NCBI GenBank assembly: GCA_016861185.1
Contig: BOKW01000001.1
Span: forward strand, 434,001 to 498,000
DNA length: 64,000 bases
Direction: 5' to 3'
Source: Betaproteobacteria bacterium
Lineage (GTDB): Bacteria; Pseudomonadota; Gammaproteobacteria; Burkholderiales; Burkholderiaceae_F
Positions 32,310 through 44,360 of this stretch are shown piece after piece; the stretch's first letter is position 1; each line of letters opens with the position of its first letter. The notes under the pieces were generated by a model. The model was given only the letters and a program-made list of their open reading frames with translations, did not search any database and was not told the origin of the DNA. The position numbers and the translations under genes are program-made.

Positions 32310-33488
32310 TCACATCGTCTCGCTGAACAGCTCGCGGCCGATCAGCATTCTTCTGATCTCCGACGTTCCGGCCCCGATCTCGTAGAGCTTGGCGTCGCGC
32401 CACAGCCGGCCGGTCGGATAGTCGTTGATGTAGCCGTTGCCGCCGAGGATCTGGATCGCTTCGCCGGCCATCCAGGTCGCCTTCTCGGCCGTGTACAGGA
32501 TCACGCCGGCGCAGTCCTTGCGCACCTGGCGCACGTGCTGGGCGCCGAGCGCGTCGAGGTTCTTGCCGACCGTGTAGCAGTACGCGCGGCAGGCCGCGAG
32601 CGTCGTGTACATGTCGGCGACCTTGCCCTGGATCAGCTGGAACTCGCCGATCGGCTGGCCGAACTGCTTGCGGTCGTGGATGTACGGCACGACCACGTCC
32701 ATGCACGCCTGCATGATGCCGATCGGACCGGCGGCGAGCACCGCGCGCTCGTAGTCGAGCCCGCTCATCAGCACGCGCACGCCCTTGTTGACTTCGCCGA
32801 GCACGTTCTCGTACGGCACCTCGACGTTCTCGAACACGAGCTCGCCCGTGTGCGAGCCGCGCATGCCGAGCTTGTCGAGCTTCTGCGCGACCGAAAAGCC
32901 CTTCATGCCCTTCTCGATCAGGAACGCGGTGATGCCGGAAGCGCCCAGCTCGGGTTCGGTCTTGCCGTAGACGACCAGCGTGTCCGCGTCCGGCCCGTTC
33001 GTGATCCACATCTTGGTGCCGTTCAGCACGTAGTAGCCGCCGCGATCTTCGGCGCGCAGCTTCATGCTGACGACGTCGCTGCCGGCGCCGGGTTCGCTCA
33101 TCGCCAGTGCGCCGACGTGTTCGCCCGAGATCAGCTTGGGCAGGTACTTCTTGCGCTGCGCCGGCGTGCCGTTGCGCCGGATCTGGTTGACGCACAGGTT
33201 CGAATGCGCGCCGTAGGACAGCCCGACCGAGGCGCTCGCGCGGCTGATCTCCTCCATCGCGATCATGTGGGCCAGATAGCCCATGTTCGCGCCGCCGTAT
33301 TCCTCCTCGACGGTGATGCCGAGCACGCCGACCTCGCCCATCTTGCGCCACAGGTCCATCGGGAACTGGTCGCTGCGGTCGATCTCGGCCGCGCGCGGCG
33401 CGATCTCCTTTTCCGCGAAGGCGCGCACCGCGTCGCGCAGCGCATCGATGTCTTCGCCGAGCGCGAAGTTCAATCCGGGCAGTTGCAT
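32310..33488 (-). CDS. liuA: Isovaleryl-CoA dehydrogenase
   Basis: A 392-residue acyl-CoA dehydrogenase with the features of isovaleryl-CoA dehydrogenase. The FAD/substrate loop is [20 protein letters not shown], then [16 protein letters not shown] and [17 protein letters not shown]. The catalytic Glu lies in [20 protein letters not shown], the position used by isovaleryl-CoA dehydrogenase instead of the C-terminal Glu, which here reads GAGTSEIRR. It converts isovaleryl-CoA to 3-methylcrotonyl-CoA, the substrate of LiuBD. It is separated from the liuBCD operon by 23 kb but shares the same LiuR-type operator upstream (33994-34009). The thioesterase at 33498 precedes it by 9 bases. Confidence 0.93.
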   Translation of the reverse strand: MQLPGLNFALGEDIDALRDAVRAFAEKEIAPRAAEIDRSDQFPMDLWRKMGEVGVLGITVEEEYGGANMGYLAHMIAMEEISRASASVGLSYGAHSNLCVNQIRRNGTPAQRKKYLPKLISGEHVGALAMSEPGAGSDVVSMKLRAEDRGGYYVLNGTKMWITNGPDADTLVVYGKTEPELGASGITAFLIEKGMKGFSVAQKLDKLGMRGSHTGELVFENVEVPYENVLGEVNKGVRVLMSGLDYERAVLAAGPIGIMQACMDVVVPYIHDRKQFGQPIGEFQLIQGKVADMYTTLAACRAYCYTVGKNLDALGAQHVRQVRKDCAGVILYTAEKATWMAGEAIQILGGNGYINDYPTGRLWRDAKLYEIGAGTSEIRRMLIGRELFSETM

Positions 33489-33497
33489 CGGTTCCTC

Positions 33498-33950
33498 CTA
33501 GATCCGTTCGTCGCTCACGCCGTGCATCACCATCAGCGTCTGCTGCATCGCTGCGACCAGGGTCTCGCGCGCGCCGTCGATCGCATGCACGTCGGCGCGG
33601 ACGATCGACAGCGTGCGGCCCGGCTTCACGACGGAACCGACCGCGACCAGCCGCTCGCCCTTGGCCGGCGCCAGCATATTGATCTTGTATTCGACCGTCA
33701 GCACCGACGCGTCCGCCGGCATCAGCGTGAAGGCCGCGTAGCCGCCCGCGCTGTCGGCGATCATGCCGACGATGCCGCCGTGCACGAAGCCGTGCTGCTG
33801 CGTCAGGTCGGCCCGCACCGGCAGCTCGATCGTGCAACGGCCGGGCTCGACCGCGGTCATCGTCGCACCGATCAAGCCCATCGCGGCCTGCCGCGCGAAG
33901 GAGGCGCGCACGCGGCGCTCGAAGTCGGGGTCGAGAGGCGTGAATTTCAT
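33498..33950 (-). CDS. PaaI-type thioesterase, first gene of the liuA unit
   Basis: A 150-residue hotdog thioesterase. The motif QQHGFVHGGIVGMIADSAGGYA about residues 51-72 carries the HGG and catalytic Asp typical of PaaI enzymes, and TVEYKINMLAPAKGERLVA follows. It probably hydrolyses acyl-CoA in the branched-chain catabolic context. It is preceded by a promoter in which a LiuR-type palindrome covers a TTGACG -35, so it should be controlled with liuA, which starts 9 bases after its stop. Confidence 0.85.
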   Translation of the reverse strand: MKFTPLDPDFERRVRASFARQAAMGLIGATMTAVEPGRCTIELPVRADLTQQHGFVHGGIVGMIADSAGGYAAFTLMPADASVLTVEYKINMLAPAKGERLVAVGSVVKPGRTLSIVRADVHAIDGARETLVAAMQQTLMVMHGVSDERI

Positions 33951-33993
33951 GTCCGTGGCCGATCGCGGGAAGCAGGCGGCAATCTAGGTGTCC

Positions 33994-34009
33994 TTGACGT
34001 AAACGTCAA
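33994..34009 (-). promoter_or_regulatory. LiuR-type operator and promoter of the liuA unit
   Basis: The palindrome TTGACGTAAACGTCAA has 6-bp arms around four bases. Read leftward its first arm is a -35 box TTGACG (34009-34004), followed after exactly 17 bases by TAGATT (33986-33981), a fair -10. The operator therefore covers the -35 and the front of the spacer of a well-formed promoter, as expected for repressor or MerR-type control. The thioesterase ATG lies 31 bases after the -10. Confidence 0.72.
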
Positions 34010-34109
34010 CTCGACCGCCGCGCCGCCTTCCCCGGGGCGCGCGTACTCGATTGAGATGCGGCGCGCGCGGGGCTATCGTGGCCGGCAACACAAGGGCGGG
34101 ACCGGAAAG

Positions 34110-34685
34110 ATGGACGAAGCCGCTGCCGACACGCAGGCGCTCGCCGCGACCCTTGCTGCGGCCGAACGCGGCGACGCCGCGGCTACCGCCGAGCTGTTCG
34201 CGGCGCTGTACCGCGAGCTGCACCGGCTGGCGAAGCGGCAGTTGCACGCCCACGCCGCCGGATCGACGCTGTCGGCAACCACGCTGCTGCACGAGGCGTA
34301 CCTGGACATCAGCCGGCGCGGCGCGGCGTTTCCGGATCGCGCACGCTTTTTCGCGTACGCGGCGCGCGCGATGCGCGGGCTGATCATCGACTACGTGCGC
34401 GAGCGGCGGGCGCTGAAGCGCGGCGGCGAGTTTCACCTCACCCAGCTCGACACCGAAATCGCCGAGTCGGCGGCACAGGACAGCGGCGACCTGACGCGGC
34501 TGGACGAGGCGCTCGACGAACTCGCCCGCGCCGACGCGCCGCTGGCCGAACTCGTCGAACTGAAGTTCTTCTGCGGCTTCACGTTCGCCGAGATCGCCGC
34601 GATGCGCGGCATATCCGAACGCACCGTGCAGCGCGACTGGGCCAAGGCGCGGCTGTACCTGCACGACGCACTGCGCGGCGACTGA
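34110..34685 (+). CDS. ECF-type RNA polymerase sigma factor
   Basis: A 191-residue ECF sigma factor of the TIGR02999 group (ECF39-like), usually paired with Ser/Thr kinases. Region 2 is recognised in ELFAALYRELHRLAKRQL, TLSATTLLHEAYLDISRR and ARFFAYAARAMRGLIIDYVRERRALKRGG; region 4 in LVELKFFCGFTFAEIAAMRGISERTVQRDWAKARLYLHDAL, the helix-turn-helix for -35 recognition. The ATG at 34110 follows GGAAAG. The gene lies 54 bases upstream of a Ser/Thr kinase gene and is probably co-transcribed with it. The kinase-TPR protein may control the sigma factor. No anti-sigma gene is visible. Confidence 0.9.
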   Translation: MDEAAADTQALAATLAAAERGDAAATAELFAALYRELHRLAKRQLHAHAAGSTLSATTLLHEAYLDISRRGAAFPDRARFFAYAARAMRGLIIDYVRERRALKRGGEFHLTQLDTEIAESAAQDSGDLTRLDEALDELARADAPLAELVELKFFCGFTFAEIAAMRGISERTVQRDWAKARLYLHDALRGD

Positions 34686-34739
34686 TCGGTGGCGGGTTTG
34701 CCCCCGCCAATCCGATTGAGGCGGAAGGCGAGGTCAACG

Positions 34740-37433
<2,694 letters not shown>

Positions 37434-37580
37434 CCGCTGCCGAGCGCTCGCGAGCCGCTTGCCCGCCGCGCGTCGGTTTCTTTCGCCCGATTCCGATCTC
37501 CTCGACGAGCCACCGTCGCTGCCGGCGCCCGCGTCGATGGCTGGGACCGCCGAGGCGCCCCTGACCAGTGGAGATCGCTC

Positions 37581-38111
37581 ATGAACGAATCGCTTGCCAA
37601 CGCCGAACGCAACCGCCGGGCGCCCGGCTCGCACTGCGTTCGAGTGCTGCGCCTGTGCGCGCTGCCGCTTGCGCTCGCCGCGCCGATCGCCGTGCAGGCG
37701 GTGCATCCGGGCGACTCGCATCCCGCCGTCGTCTCCGCCGACGCGGTCAGGTGGGGTCCCGCGCCGCCATCGCTGCCGCCCGGTGCGCAGGCGGTCGCCC
37801 TCTACGGCAGTCCGTCGAAAGAAGGGCCGTTCGTCCTGCGGCTGAAGTTCCCGGCCGGCTTCACGGTGCCGCCGCACCGGCATTCGAAGGACGAGTTCGT
37901 CACCGTGATCTCGGGCCGGTTCGCGCTCAGCGTCGGCGAGCAGATCGACGCCGCCTCGCTCAAGGCGTTGCCGCCGGGCAGCTTCATCCACCTGCCGGCC
38001 GGCACGCCGCACTATGCGCGGGCGGAGGTGGAGACGGTCGTGCAGATCAACGGTATGGGGCCGTTCGACGTGAAGTACGTCAATCCGAAGGACGATCCGC
38101 GCGGTCAATGA
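37581..38111 (+). CDS. Secreted cupin-domain protein
   Basis: A 176-residue protein with an N-terminal signal-type segment (VLRLCALPLALAAPIAVQA, residues about 23-41) preceded by basic residues, then a single cupin domain: FTVPPHRHSKDEFVTVISGRF carries the His-x-His and Glu of motif 1 and HLPAGTPHYARAEVET the His of motif 2. It is probably periplasmic. The ATG at 37581 follows GGAG in CCAGTGGAGATCGCTC, seven bases upstream. It lies just before the haem peroxidase gene, both with export signals, so they may share a function in oxidative chemistry, but nothing in the sequence proves it. Confidence 0.8.
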   Translation: MNESLANAERNRRAPGSHCVRVLRLCALPLALAAPIAVQAVHPGDSHPAVVSADAVRWGPAPPSLPPGAQAVALYGSPSKEGPFVLRLKFPAGFTVPPHRHSKDEFVTVISGRFALSVGEQIDAASLKALPPGSFIHLPAGTPHYARAEVETVVQINGMGPFDVKYVNPKDDPRGQ

Positions 38112-38143
38112 GCGGGCGCGCGTCGGGTTTTGCGGCCAGACTG

Positions 38144-38194
38144 CGATGTCCCCCATGAAGGCCGCCGCCTCGGCGGCCGTCAAGGGGGACATCG
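38144..38194 (+). promoter_or_regulatory. Hairpin burying the ribosome binding site of the peroxidase gene
   Basis: Perfect 11-bp arms CGATGTCCCCC (38144-38154) and GGGGGACATCG (38184-38194) enclose a second stem GCCGCCG / CGGCGGC. The right arm contains the GGGGGA ribosome binding site and ends on the base before the ATG at 38195. In RNA the initiation site would be fully paired. This suggests translational control by a factor, temperature or an upstream ribosome. Alternatively, it might be a relic of a mobile palindrome. Confidence 0.65.
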
Positions 38195-39748
38195 ATGCAG
38201 TTCGATACGTTTTCTTGCCGCGCGTCTCGTCGCCGCTTTCTGCGCGGCCTTGCCTCGCTCGCGGGCCTCGGCGCGACGGGCGCTCTCGCCGCACCGTCGG
38301 CGCTCGCACGCCAGCCGGCGGCCAACCGCTTCACGCGGCTGTTTCCGCACCTTCCGCCGTTCGCCGATGCCACGCCGCAGATGGCCGCGGCACTGGCCGA
38401 TATCGGCCGACCGGGCGGACTGATGGACGCGCGCGACAACCTCGCGGCGGGCCCGGTCGCGCTGATCGTCGACCCGGCGTTGAACGTCACCAACCCGAAC
38501 GCCGCGCTGCCGGCAGGCACGGCCGGAACGACCTTCATGGGTCAGTTCATCGACCACGACATCACGTTCGACACGACTTCGCGGCTCGGCGTGCCTACGT
38601 CGCCGCGGCAGTCGCCGAACGCGCGCGTGCCCGCGCTCGATCTGGACTCGGTATACGGCGCCGGGCCGGTCGCCGATCCGCTGCTGTACGACCCGCGCGA
38701 CCGCGCGAAATTCAGAGTCGAGTCGGGCGGGCTGTTCGAGGATCTGCCGCGCATGCCCGACGGCACGGCGATCGTCGCCGATCCGCGCAACGACGAGAAC
38801 CTCGTGATCGCCGGGCTGCAGGCCGCGTTCCTGAAGTTTCACAACAACGCCGTGGACTTCGTGCGCGCGCGCGGCGCGACCGACTCGGCGCAGGCCTTCG
38901 CACAAGCACGGCGCCTGACGACCTGGCACTACCAGTGGCTCGTGCTCAACGAGATCCTGCCTTCGTTCATCGGCCGGGCGGCGGTCAACGACATCCTCGT
39001 GCGCGGCCGGCGCTTCTATCGCGCCGACGACGAAGCGGCCGCCGGGGTGCCGGTCGAGTTCCAGGGCGCCGCTTACCGCTTCGGCCATACGCTGGTGCGG
39101 CCTTCATATCGCGCCAACCTGCGCGGCGACAACGGCGTCGCGTTCTTCGGCTTCGTCTTCGACCCGGTTGCGCAAGGGCAGTCCGATCCCGTCGATCTGC
39201 GCGGCGGCGCGCGCGCTCCGCGGCGCTTTATCGGCTGGCAGACGTTCTTCGATTTTCGCGATGGCGAAGTGAAGCCGCGCAAGAAGATCGACACGCGCAT
39301 CTCCACGCCGCTGTTCAACCTGCCGCTCGGCGCGATCGCCGACGGCTCGGCGCCGACCTCGCTGCCGCAGCGCAATCTGCTGCGCCATCTGACGTGGCAG
39401 CTCCCGTCGGGGCAGCGCATCGCCGAGGCGATGCACGCGCCCGTGCTGTCGCCGCGCGACTTCTCCGAGCTGGCCGGCTATGGGCTCGGGCTGGAGCGGA
39501 ACACGCCGCTCTGGTACTACGTGCTCAGGGAAGCGGAGCTGATCGGCGGCGGCGAGATCCTCGGCCCGGTGGGCGGACGCATCGTCGGCGAAGTGATCAT
39601 CGGGCTGCTGCAGGCCGACCGCGATTCGTATCTTTCGGCCGCACCGCACTGGATGCCGACGCTGCCGACGACGACGGGCACCGGCAACTTCCGGATGGTG
39701 GACTTCCTGACGTTCGCCGGCGTCAGTCCGGCGCAGCGCGGGCAGTAG
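38195..39748 (+). CDS. Animal-type haem peroxidase, Tat-exported
   Basis: A 517-residue member of the animal haem peroxidase family (peroxinectin/cyclooxygenase superfamily), found sporadically in bacteria. The N-terminus has a Tat signal, SRRRFLRGLASLAG, with a twin arginine and a cleavage region near APSALARQ. The distal His lies in GTTFMGQFIDHDITFD about residues 113-127 and the proximal His in AYRFGHTLVRPSYR; HNNAVDF and the LDSVYG segment also fit. It should be exported folded and oxidise halides or organics with hydrogen peroxide. The gene starts within a hairpin that pairs its ribosome binding site. It is flanked by the secreted cupin gene upstream. Confidence 0.88.
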   Translation: MQFDTFSCRASRRRFLRGLASLAGLGATGALAAPSALARQPAANRFTRLFPHLPPFADATPQMAAALADIGRPGGLMDARDNLAAGPVALIVDPALNVTNPNAALPAGTAGTTFMGQFIDHDITFDTTSRLGVPTSPRQSPNARVPALDLDSVYGAGPVADPLLYDPRDRAKFRVESGGLFEDLPRMPDGTAIVADPRNDENLVIAGLQAAFLKFHNNAVDFVRARGATDSAQAFAQARRLTTWHYQWLVLNEILPSFIGRAAVNDILVRGRRFYRADDEAAAGVPVEFQGAAYRFGHTLVRPSYRANLRGDNGVAFFGFVFDPVAQGQSDPVDLRGGARAPRRFIGWQTFFDFRDGEVKPRKKIDTRISTPLFNLPLGAIADGSAPTSLPQRNLLRHLTWQLPSGQRIAEAMHAPVLSPRDFSELAGYGLGLERNTPLWYYVLREAELIGGGEILGPVGGRIVGEVIIGLLQADRDSYLSAAPHWMPTLPTTTGTGNFRMVDFLTFAGVSPAQRGQ

Positions 39749-39756
39749 CGGTTCGC

Positions 39757-40209
39757 TTACGGCACCGGCCGCGCGTCCTGCAGTCGCAGCCCGCCGCGAA
39801 TCAGCCGGTAGATGACCCAGGCCCAGACCGCGACGATGCCGAGCGCGCCGACGGTCGCGCCGCCGATCGTCGCGAACAGCGCGCCCCAGTCGATCGACAG
39901 CACGCCGGGCGTGGCTGCGCTGCGGATGGCCGCCGCGACCACCGGCCAGGCCGACGCGACGATCACGCCGAAAGCGAGCGCATACCACAGCAGCGCGAAC
40001 CAGAAGGTGCGGATCAGCCAGCGGTGGTGCGAGTCGAGAAACGAAACCGAATCGCCGCGCTTGGCGTAGTTGATTACCAGGCCGACGATCGCGGGCCAGA
40101 TCAGCATCGGCACGAAGCCGATCGCGTGCAGGCCGTAGGCGGCCCACAGCGCGGTGAACTCGCGGGTCGGCGGGACGGCATCGACGGTTCCGGGGTCGTT
40201 TGCGCTCAT
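39757..40209 (-). CDS. Small membrane protein, unknown function
   Basis: A 150-residue inner-membrane protein with a polar N-terminus ([18 protein letters not shown]) and about three hydrophobic segments: [40 protein letters not shown], and [20 protein letters not shown]. The [15 protein letters not shown] block occurs in a conserved family of proteobacterial membrane proteins without a known role. The ATG at 40209 is divergent from recQ (65 bases apart). It ends 8 bases from the peroxidase stop, convergently. Confidence 0.75.
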   Translation of the reverse strand: MSANDPGTVDAVPPTREFTALWAAYGLHAIGFVPMLIWPAIVGLVINYAKRGDSVSFLDSHHRWLIRTFWFALLWYALAFGVIVASAWPVVAAAIRSAATPGVLSIDWGALFATIGGATVGALGIVAVWAWVIYRLIRGGLRLQDARPVP

Positions 40210-40273
40210 CGTCGGCTCCGGGCGATGCGGCCATCGTAACGCCGTCCGCAGGGACTTCGCTACGCTTGCGCCG

Positions 40274-42082
40274 ATGCGCGCGCGCGACGCTTCGTCGATC
40301 CTCAAGGACGTTTTCGGCTACTCGAGCTTTCGCGGCTTCCAGCGCGAGGTCATCGAGCACGTCGCGGCGGGCGGCGACGCCCTGGTGCTGATGCCGACCG
40401 GCGGCGGCAAGTCGCTGACCTACCAGATCCCGGCGCTGCTGCGCGACGGCGTCGGCATCGTCGTTTCGCCGCTGATCGCGCTGATGCAGGACCAGGTCGC
40501 CGCGCTCGACGAGGCGGGTGTGCGTGCGGCCTTCCTGAACTCGACGCTGTCGGCCGCCGAGGCGGCGGCAGTCGAGCGGCGCATGCGCGCGGGCGAACTC
40601 GACCTCGTCTACGTCGCGCCCGAGAGACTGCTGACCGAGCGCTGCCAGCGGCTGCTCGGCGAATGCGCGCTCGGCTTGTTCGCGATCGACGAAGCGCACT
40701 GCGTGTCGCAATGGGGACACGACTTCCGGCCCGAATACGGACAGCTCGCGCTCCTGCGCGAGCGCTGGCCGCAGGTGCCGCGCATCGCGCTGACGGCGAC
40801 CGCCGACGTGCCGACGCGGCGCGAGATCGCGGCGAGACTGCTGGTCGAGCCGCGGCTTTTCGTCGCCAGCTTCGACCGGCCCAACATCCGTTACCGCATC
40901 GTCGAGAAGCGCGAGCCGCGCGAGCAGCTTCTGCGCTTCGTCCGCGACGAGCATCCGGGCGAAGCCGGCATCGTCTACTGCCTCGCGCGCAACACGGTCG
41001 AGGAGGTCGCGCAGTTCCTCGTCGGTCACGGTATCGCGGCGCTGCCTTATCACGCCGGACTCGATGCCGCCGTGCGCGCGGAGAACCAGCGCCGCTTCAT
41101 CGACGAGGACGGGCGCGTGATGGTCGCGACGATCGCCTTCGGCATGGGGATCGACAAGCCCGACGTGCGCTTCGTCGCGCACCTGGACATGCCGAAGAGC
41201 ATCGAAGGCTATTTCCAGGAGACCGGCCGCGCCGGGCGCGACGGCGAACCCGCCGACGCATGGATGACCTACGGGCTGGCCGACGTCGTGCAGCAGCGGC
41301 GGCTGATCGAACTGTCGGACGCCGACGCGAACTACAAGCGGCTGTCCAACGCCAAGCTCGACGCGATGCTGGGGCTGGCGGAAACCGGCGACTGCCGCCG
41401 CGTGCGGCTGCTCGCCTATTTCGGCGAGCAAAGCGAGCCCTGCGGCAATTGCGACAACTGCCTCGAGCCGCCCGAGCTGTGGGACGCGACCGAGCCGGCG
41501 CGCAAGCTGTTGTCGTGCATCTACCGCTGCGAGCAGGCGGGCGGTTTCGGCTTCGCCGCCACGCACGTGATCGACGTGCTGCGCGGCAAGGCTACCGACA
41601 AGGTGCACAAGTTCGGCCACGACAGGCTCAGCACGTTCGGCATCGGCGCCGATCTGTCCGAGGCCGAATGGCGGCTGCTGTTGCGCCAGCTCGTCGCGCA
41701 GCATCTGGTCGAGGTCGACTACGAGCGCTTCAACGTGCTGCGGCTGACCGAGGCGAGCCGACCGGTGCTGCGCGGCGAACGCACGATCGAAGTGCGCCGG
41801 CACACGGCCGCGGCGGGGCGCAAGGCGAAGAAGGCAAAGGCGGCCGCCGGCGCGTCGCTCGCAGCGGCCGACGAGGGGCTGTTCGAACGGCTGCGCGAGT
41901 GGCGCGCTCAGGTGGCGAAGGAACACGGCGTTCCCGCCTACGTCGTGTTTCACGACGCCACGCTGCGCGCGATCGCGCAGGCGCGGCCGCAGTCGATCGA
42001 CGCGCTGCGCGGCATCTCGGGCGTCGGCGAACGCAAGCTCGCGAGCTACGGCGAAGCGCTGATCGGGATCGTCGCGGGATAG
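40274..42082 (+). CDS. recQ: ATP-dependent DNA helicase RecQ
   Basis: A 602-residue RecQ. It carries Walker [12 protein letters not shown], the DEAH box ([18 protein letters not shown]), motif [10 protein letters not shown], motif [12 protein letters not shown], the zinc-binding cysteines ([23 protein letters not shown]), a winged-helix region and a C-terminal HRDC domain ([14 protein letters not shown]...). The ATG at 40274 was chosen because [20 protein letters not shown] gives the family start; the frame stays open further upstream. It is a cytoplasmic 3'-5' helicase for recombination and fork repair. Its gene is divergent from the small membrane protein. Confidence 0.95.
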   Translation: MRARDASSILKDVFGYSSFRGFQREVIEHVAAGGDALVLMPTGGGKSLTYQIPALLRDGVGIVVSPLIALMQDQVAALDEAGVRAAFLNSTLSAAEAAAVERRMRAGELDLVYVAPERLLTERCQRLLGECALGLFAIDEAHCVSQWGHDFRPEYGQLALLRERWPQVPRIALTATADVPTRREIAARLLVEPRLFVASFDRPNIRYRIVEKREPREQLLRFVRDEHPGEAGIVYCLARNTVEEVAQFLVGHGIAALPYHAGLDAAVRAENQRRFIDEDGRVMVATIAFGMGIDKPDVRFVAHLDMPKSIEGYFQETGRAGRDGEPADAWMTYGLADVVQQRRLIELSDADANYKRLSNAKLDAMLGLAETGDCRRVRLLAYFGEQSEPCGNCDNCLEPPELWDATEPARKLLSCIYRCEQAGGFGFAATHVIDVLRGKATDKVHKFGHDRLSTFGIGADLSEAEWRLLLRQLVAQHLVEVDYERFNVLRLTEASRPVLRGERTIEVRRHTAAAGRKAKKAKAAAGASLAAADEGLFERLREWRAQVAKEHGVPAYVVFHDATLRAIAQARPQSIDALRGISGVGERKLASYGEALIGIVAG

Positions 42083-42234
42083 CGGCGCGCGACCCGCCGC
42101 GGTCGCCGGGCGCGGATCGCATGATCGCGGGGCCGTGCGGCGCAGGCGCGCGGACTACGCTGGGGCTGCCGCACGTCGGCCGTGCGTGCGCCGCCGAATC
42201 CCGATCACGGCCTTCGGAGACAAGGAGAATCCCG

Positions 42235-43197
42235 ATGAAGAATCCGCTACCGCGGTTCGGCTGGATCGCCGGCTGCGCGTTCGCCCTGCTTGTCGCGGCG
42301 GCGCCGGCGCGCGGGCAGATGCAGACCTGCTTCCCGTCGAAATTCGGGCCGAACGATCAGATCGGCGCACTGAACCACGTCACGCCCGAGAAGACGCTCG
42401 CCGCCGCCAAGCTGATCACGCGCGGCAAGGCGTACCGGCTCGGCATCGAAACCAACAGCAGGACGCCGGCGTTCCCGCCGCGCACGTTCGCGCTGACCGT
42501 GGTGCAGCCGGGGCAGGTCGCAGGCGGCACGCTCGGACCGAGCAAGACCACGTACAACGACGACATCATCGCCGGCTGGGTCGGCATCGGTTCGCAGCTC
42601 GACGGCCTCGGCCACATCGGCATCGACAACGTCTACTACAACTGCAACAAGGCGGCGGACTTCGTCAAGGCCGACGGGCTCGCCAAGCTGGGCATCGAGA
42701 ACGTGCCGGCGATCGCCACGCGCGCGGTGCTGCTCGACATGGCCGGTTACTTCAACACCGACATCGTGAAGGAAGGCACGGCGTTCAACCGCGCCGAGAT
42801 CGAGGGCGCGCTGAAGCGCCAGGGTGTGAAGGGCATCGAGCGCGGCGACGTGGTGCTCTTTTACACCGGCTGGACCAAGCTGATCGGCAAGGACGACAAG
42901 CGCTACGGCTCCGTCGAACCGGGGCTGGGCGTCGAAGGCGCGAAGTATCTGGCGTCGCTCGGCGTGGCGATGGTCGGCGCCGACACCTGGGGTCTGGAGG
43001 TGATTCCGTTCGAGAAGAACGCCGGCGTCTTCGAGGTGCACCAGATCCTGCTGCCGATGAACGGCATCTACATCCTGGAGAACATGAACACCGAGGAAAT
43101 GGTCAAGGACAAGGCGTGGGAGTCTTTCTTCACGCTCGGCCCGGCGCGCATCACCGGCGCCGTGCAGGCGATCATCAATCCGATCGCGGTGAAGTGA
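42235..43197 (+). CDS. Cyclase-family (kynurenine formamidase-like) protein, exported
   Basis: A 320-residue protein with a signal peptide (residues 1-27, MKNPLPRF then a hydrophobic core ending PARGQ) and a cyclase/formamidase-like domain. GSQLDGLGHIGIDNVYYNC about residue 122 contains the metal-binding Asp/His pattern H-x-G-x-x-D seen in metal-dependent cyclases, altered here to LDGLGHIG. GDVVLFYTG and GADTWGLEVIPF are further family blocks. It may hydrolyse an amide or ester in the periplasm; the substrate is unknown. AAGGAG lies 7 bases before the ATG at 42235. A strong hairpin follows. Confidence 0.82.
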   Translation: MKNPLPRFGWIAGCAFALLVAAAPARGQMQTCFPSKFGPNDQIGALNHVTPEKTLAAAKLITRGKAYRLGIETNSRTPAFPPRTFALTVVQPGQVAGGTLGPSKTTYNDDIIAGWVGIGSQLDGLGHIGIDNVYYNCNKAADFVKADGLAKLGIENVPAIATRAVLLDMAGYFNTDIVKEGTAFNRAEIEGALKRQGVKGIERGDVVLFYTGWTKLIGKDDKRYGSVEPGLGVEGAKYLASLGVAMVGADTWGLEVIPFEKNAGVFEVHQILLPMNGIYILENMNTEEMVKDKAWESFFTLGPARITGAVQAIINPIAVK

Positions 43198-43209
43198 GCG
43201 GTTCGCTTT

Positions 43210-43236
43210 CCGGCCCCGGCTCCGAGCCGGGGCCGG
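43210..43236. terminator. GC-rich hairpin between convergent genes
   Basis: Perfect 12-bp stem CCGGCCCCGGCT / AGCCGGGGCCGG with a CCG loop. It lies between the cyclase stop at 43197 and the TerB-family stop at 43242, so it is probably a bidirectional terminator. Confidence 0.7.
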
Positions 43237-43241
43237 GCGGA

Positions 43242-43694
43242 TCAGCCGCGATCGCGCAGCTCTTTGGCGCGCAGTTTCGCCGCGATGTAAGCGTCGTCCG
43301 CCACGTGCAACAGAGCGGCGATCTTGCGCATCAGGTGCTGCTCGTGGGCGTCGATCGCCGCGTCGGCGTAGGCCACGCGCCACATCAGCTCCAGCACGCG
43401 TTCCTTCTGTGCCTGGGTGAAGCGCTGGTTGATCAGGGAGGTGAACTGGTAGTAGTCGGTGGCCTGGCGCATCTGCTCTTCGGCGAGCGCGATCAGCGCG
43501 TCGGCCTCCGCGCCGCTCAGGCCGAACTTTTCGTGCACCGCGCGCAGCACCGCCTCGCGCTCGGCGGGGCTCGTGTCGCGGTCGATGCGCATCACCTCGA
43601 CCAGCAGGGCGGCGGTGGCGAGTTCGATGCTGTGGCCGCCGCTCTCCGGCGCGGCCAGGTTGCGGTCGAAAAAGTCGCGGATCGTCTTCAGCAT
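43242..43694 (-). CDS. TerB-family protein
   Basis: A 150-residue all-helical protein of the TerB (tellurite resistance/co-chaperone-like) fold: FFDRNLAAPESGGHSIELATAALLVEVMRID, DADALIALAEEQMRQ-type middle helix, and the C-terminal YADAAIDAHEQHLMRKIAALL with the acidic metal-site residues. TerB domains bind divalent metals and act in stress or envelope-associated complexes. It is encoded 13 bases downstream of the LiuR-like regulator gene, on the same strand, so it may be co-transcribed. Whether it has any link to leucine catabolism is unclear. Confidence 0.82.
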   Translation of the reverse strand: MLKTIRDFFDRNLAAPESGGHSIELATAALLVEVMRIDRDTSPAEREAVLRAVHEKFGLSGAEADALIALAEEQMRQATDYYQFTSLINQRFTQAQKERVLELMWRVAYADAAIDAHEQHLMRKIAALLHVADDAYIAAKLRAKELRDRG

Positions 43695-43707
43695 CGGTCG
43701 CGCCCCT

Positions 43708-44136
43708 CTACTTGCGGCCGGTCAGGATGCGGCGGCACTCGGCCTCGTGCTGGCCGATCTCGGCGAGCGTCACCTCGATGTCCTCGCGCTGCTGCTCGAG
43801 CGTGGCGCGGTGCTGTTCGAGGATCGCCAGGAACTTGCGCGCCTGCGCGACCGCATCCTTGGGACTCTCGTACATGTCGATCAGTTCGCGGATCTGCGTC
43901 AGCGTGAGTCCCAGCCGCTTGCCGCGCAGCGTGAGCTTCAGGCGCGTGCGGTCGCGCGGCGAATACACGCGCTTCAGCCCGCTCGCGCCCGCGCGGGTCG
44001 GCGCCAGGATGCCCTGGTCCTCGTAGAAGCGGATCGCGCGCGGCGTGATGTCGAACTCGCGCGCGAGGTCGGTGATCGTGAACTGGGTCGCGGGCGGCGC
44101 CGGGCTTTCGGCGTTGGCCGTGGTGCGTTTCGGCAT
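43708..44136 (-). CDS. liuR: LiuR-type MerR family regulator of leucine/isovalerate catabolism
   Basis: A 142-residue MerR-family regulator. The N-terminal helix-turn-helix reads FTITDLAREFDITPRAIRFYEDQGILAP, followed by KRVYSPRDRTRLKLTLRGKRLGLTLTQIRELIDMY, a run characteristic of LiuR, and a C-terminal coiled-coil (AILEQHRATLEQQREDIEVTLAEI). It lacks the Cys cluster of metal-sensing MerR proteins, in keeping with an acyl-CoA type ligand. A palindrome of the liu type lies upstream of its own gene (44167-44182), and the same motif precedes liuB and the liuA unit. It would control liuA-liuD. Its distance from those genes is unusual. Confidence 0.85.
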   Translation of the reverse strand: MPKRTTANAESPAPPATQFTITDLAREFDITPRAIRFYEDQGILAPTRAGASGLKRVYSPRDRTRLKLTLRGKRLGLTLTQIRELIDMYESPKDAVAQARKFLAILEQHRATLEQQREDIEVTLAEIGQHEAECRRILTGRK

Positions 44137-44166
44137 GCGGGTCTTCGGAGAGGCGACGGCGCGCAG

Positions 44167-44182
44167 TTTACGTGCGCGTAAA
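44167..44182. promoter_or_regulatory. Probable autoregulatory LiuR operator
   Basis: The palindrome TTTACGTGCGCGTAAA has the same 6-4-6 design as TTGACGTTTGCGTCAA at 9124 and TTGACGTAAACGTCAA at 33994. It lies 31-46 bases upstream of the liuR ATG (44136). This suggests the regulator controls itself. The arms TTTACG differ from TTGACG by one base. Confidence 0.65.
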
Positions 44183-44360
44183 CCGGAAGCAATGCCCGAG
44201 CGAACGCGCTTGAGCCCGGGCCGCCGATTCGAAGCCCTTGAACAGAGGCCGGGGGCGCCCGCATACGCCGCGATCGGGCCGGTCGCGTCAGGGCAATCTA
44301 GCGCCGATGAGACTGGAAGGGACGCGCCCGGCGCCAGCGGCGCGTCCGGGTGGACGCAGC

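Noticed and set aside
39104-41953. A long minus-strand open frame opposite the peroxidase and recQ
   Set aside because: It spans two convincing plus-strand genes and the divergent membrane-protein gene, and it has the Arg/Ala composition of a shadow.
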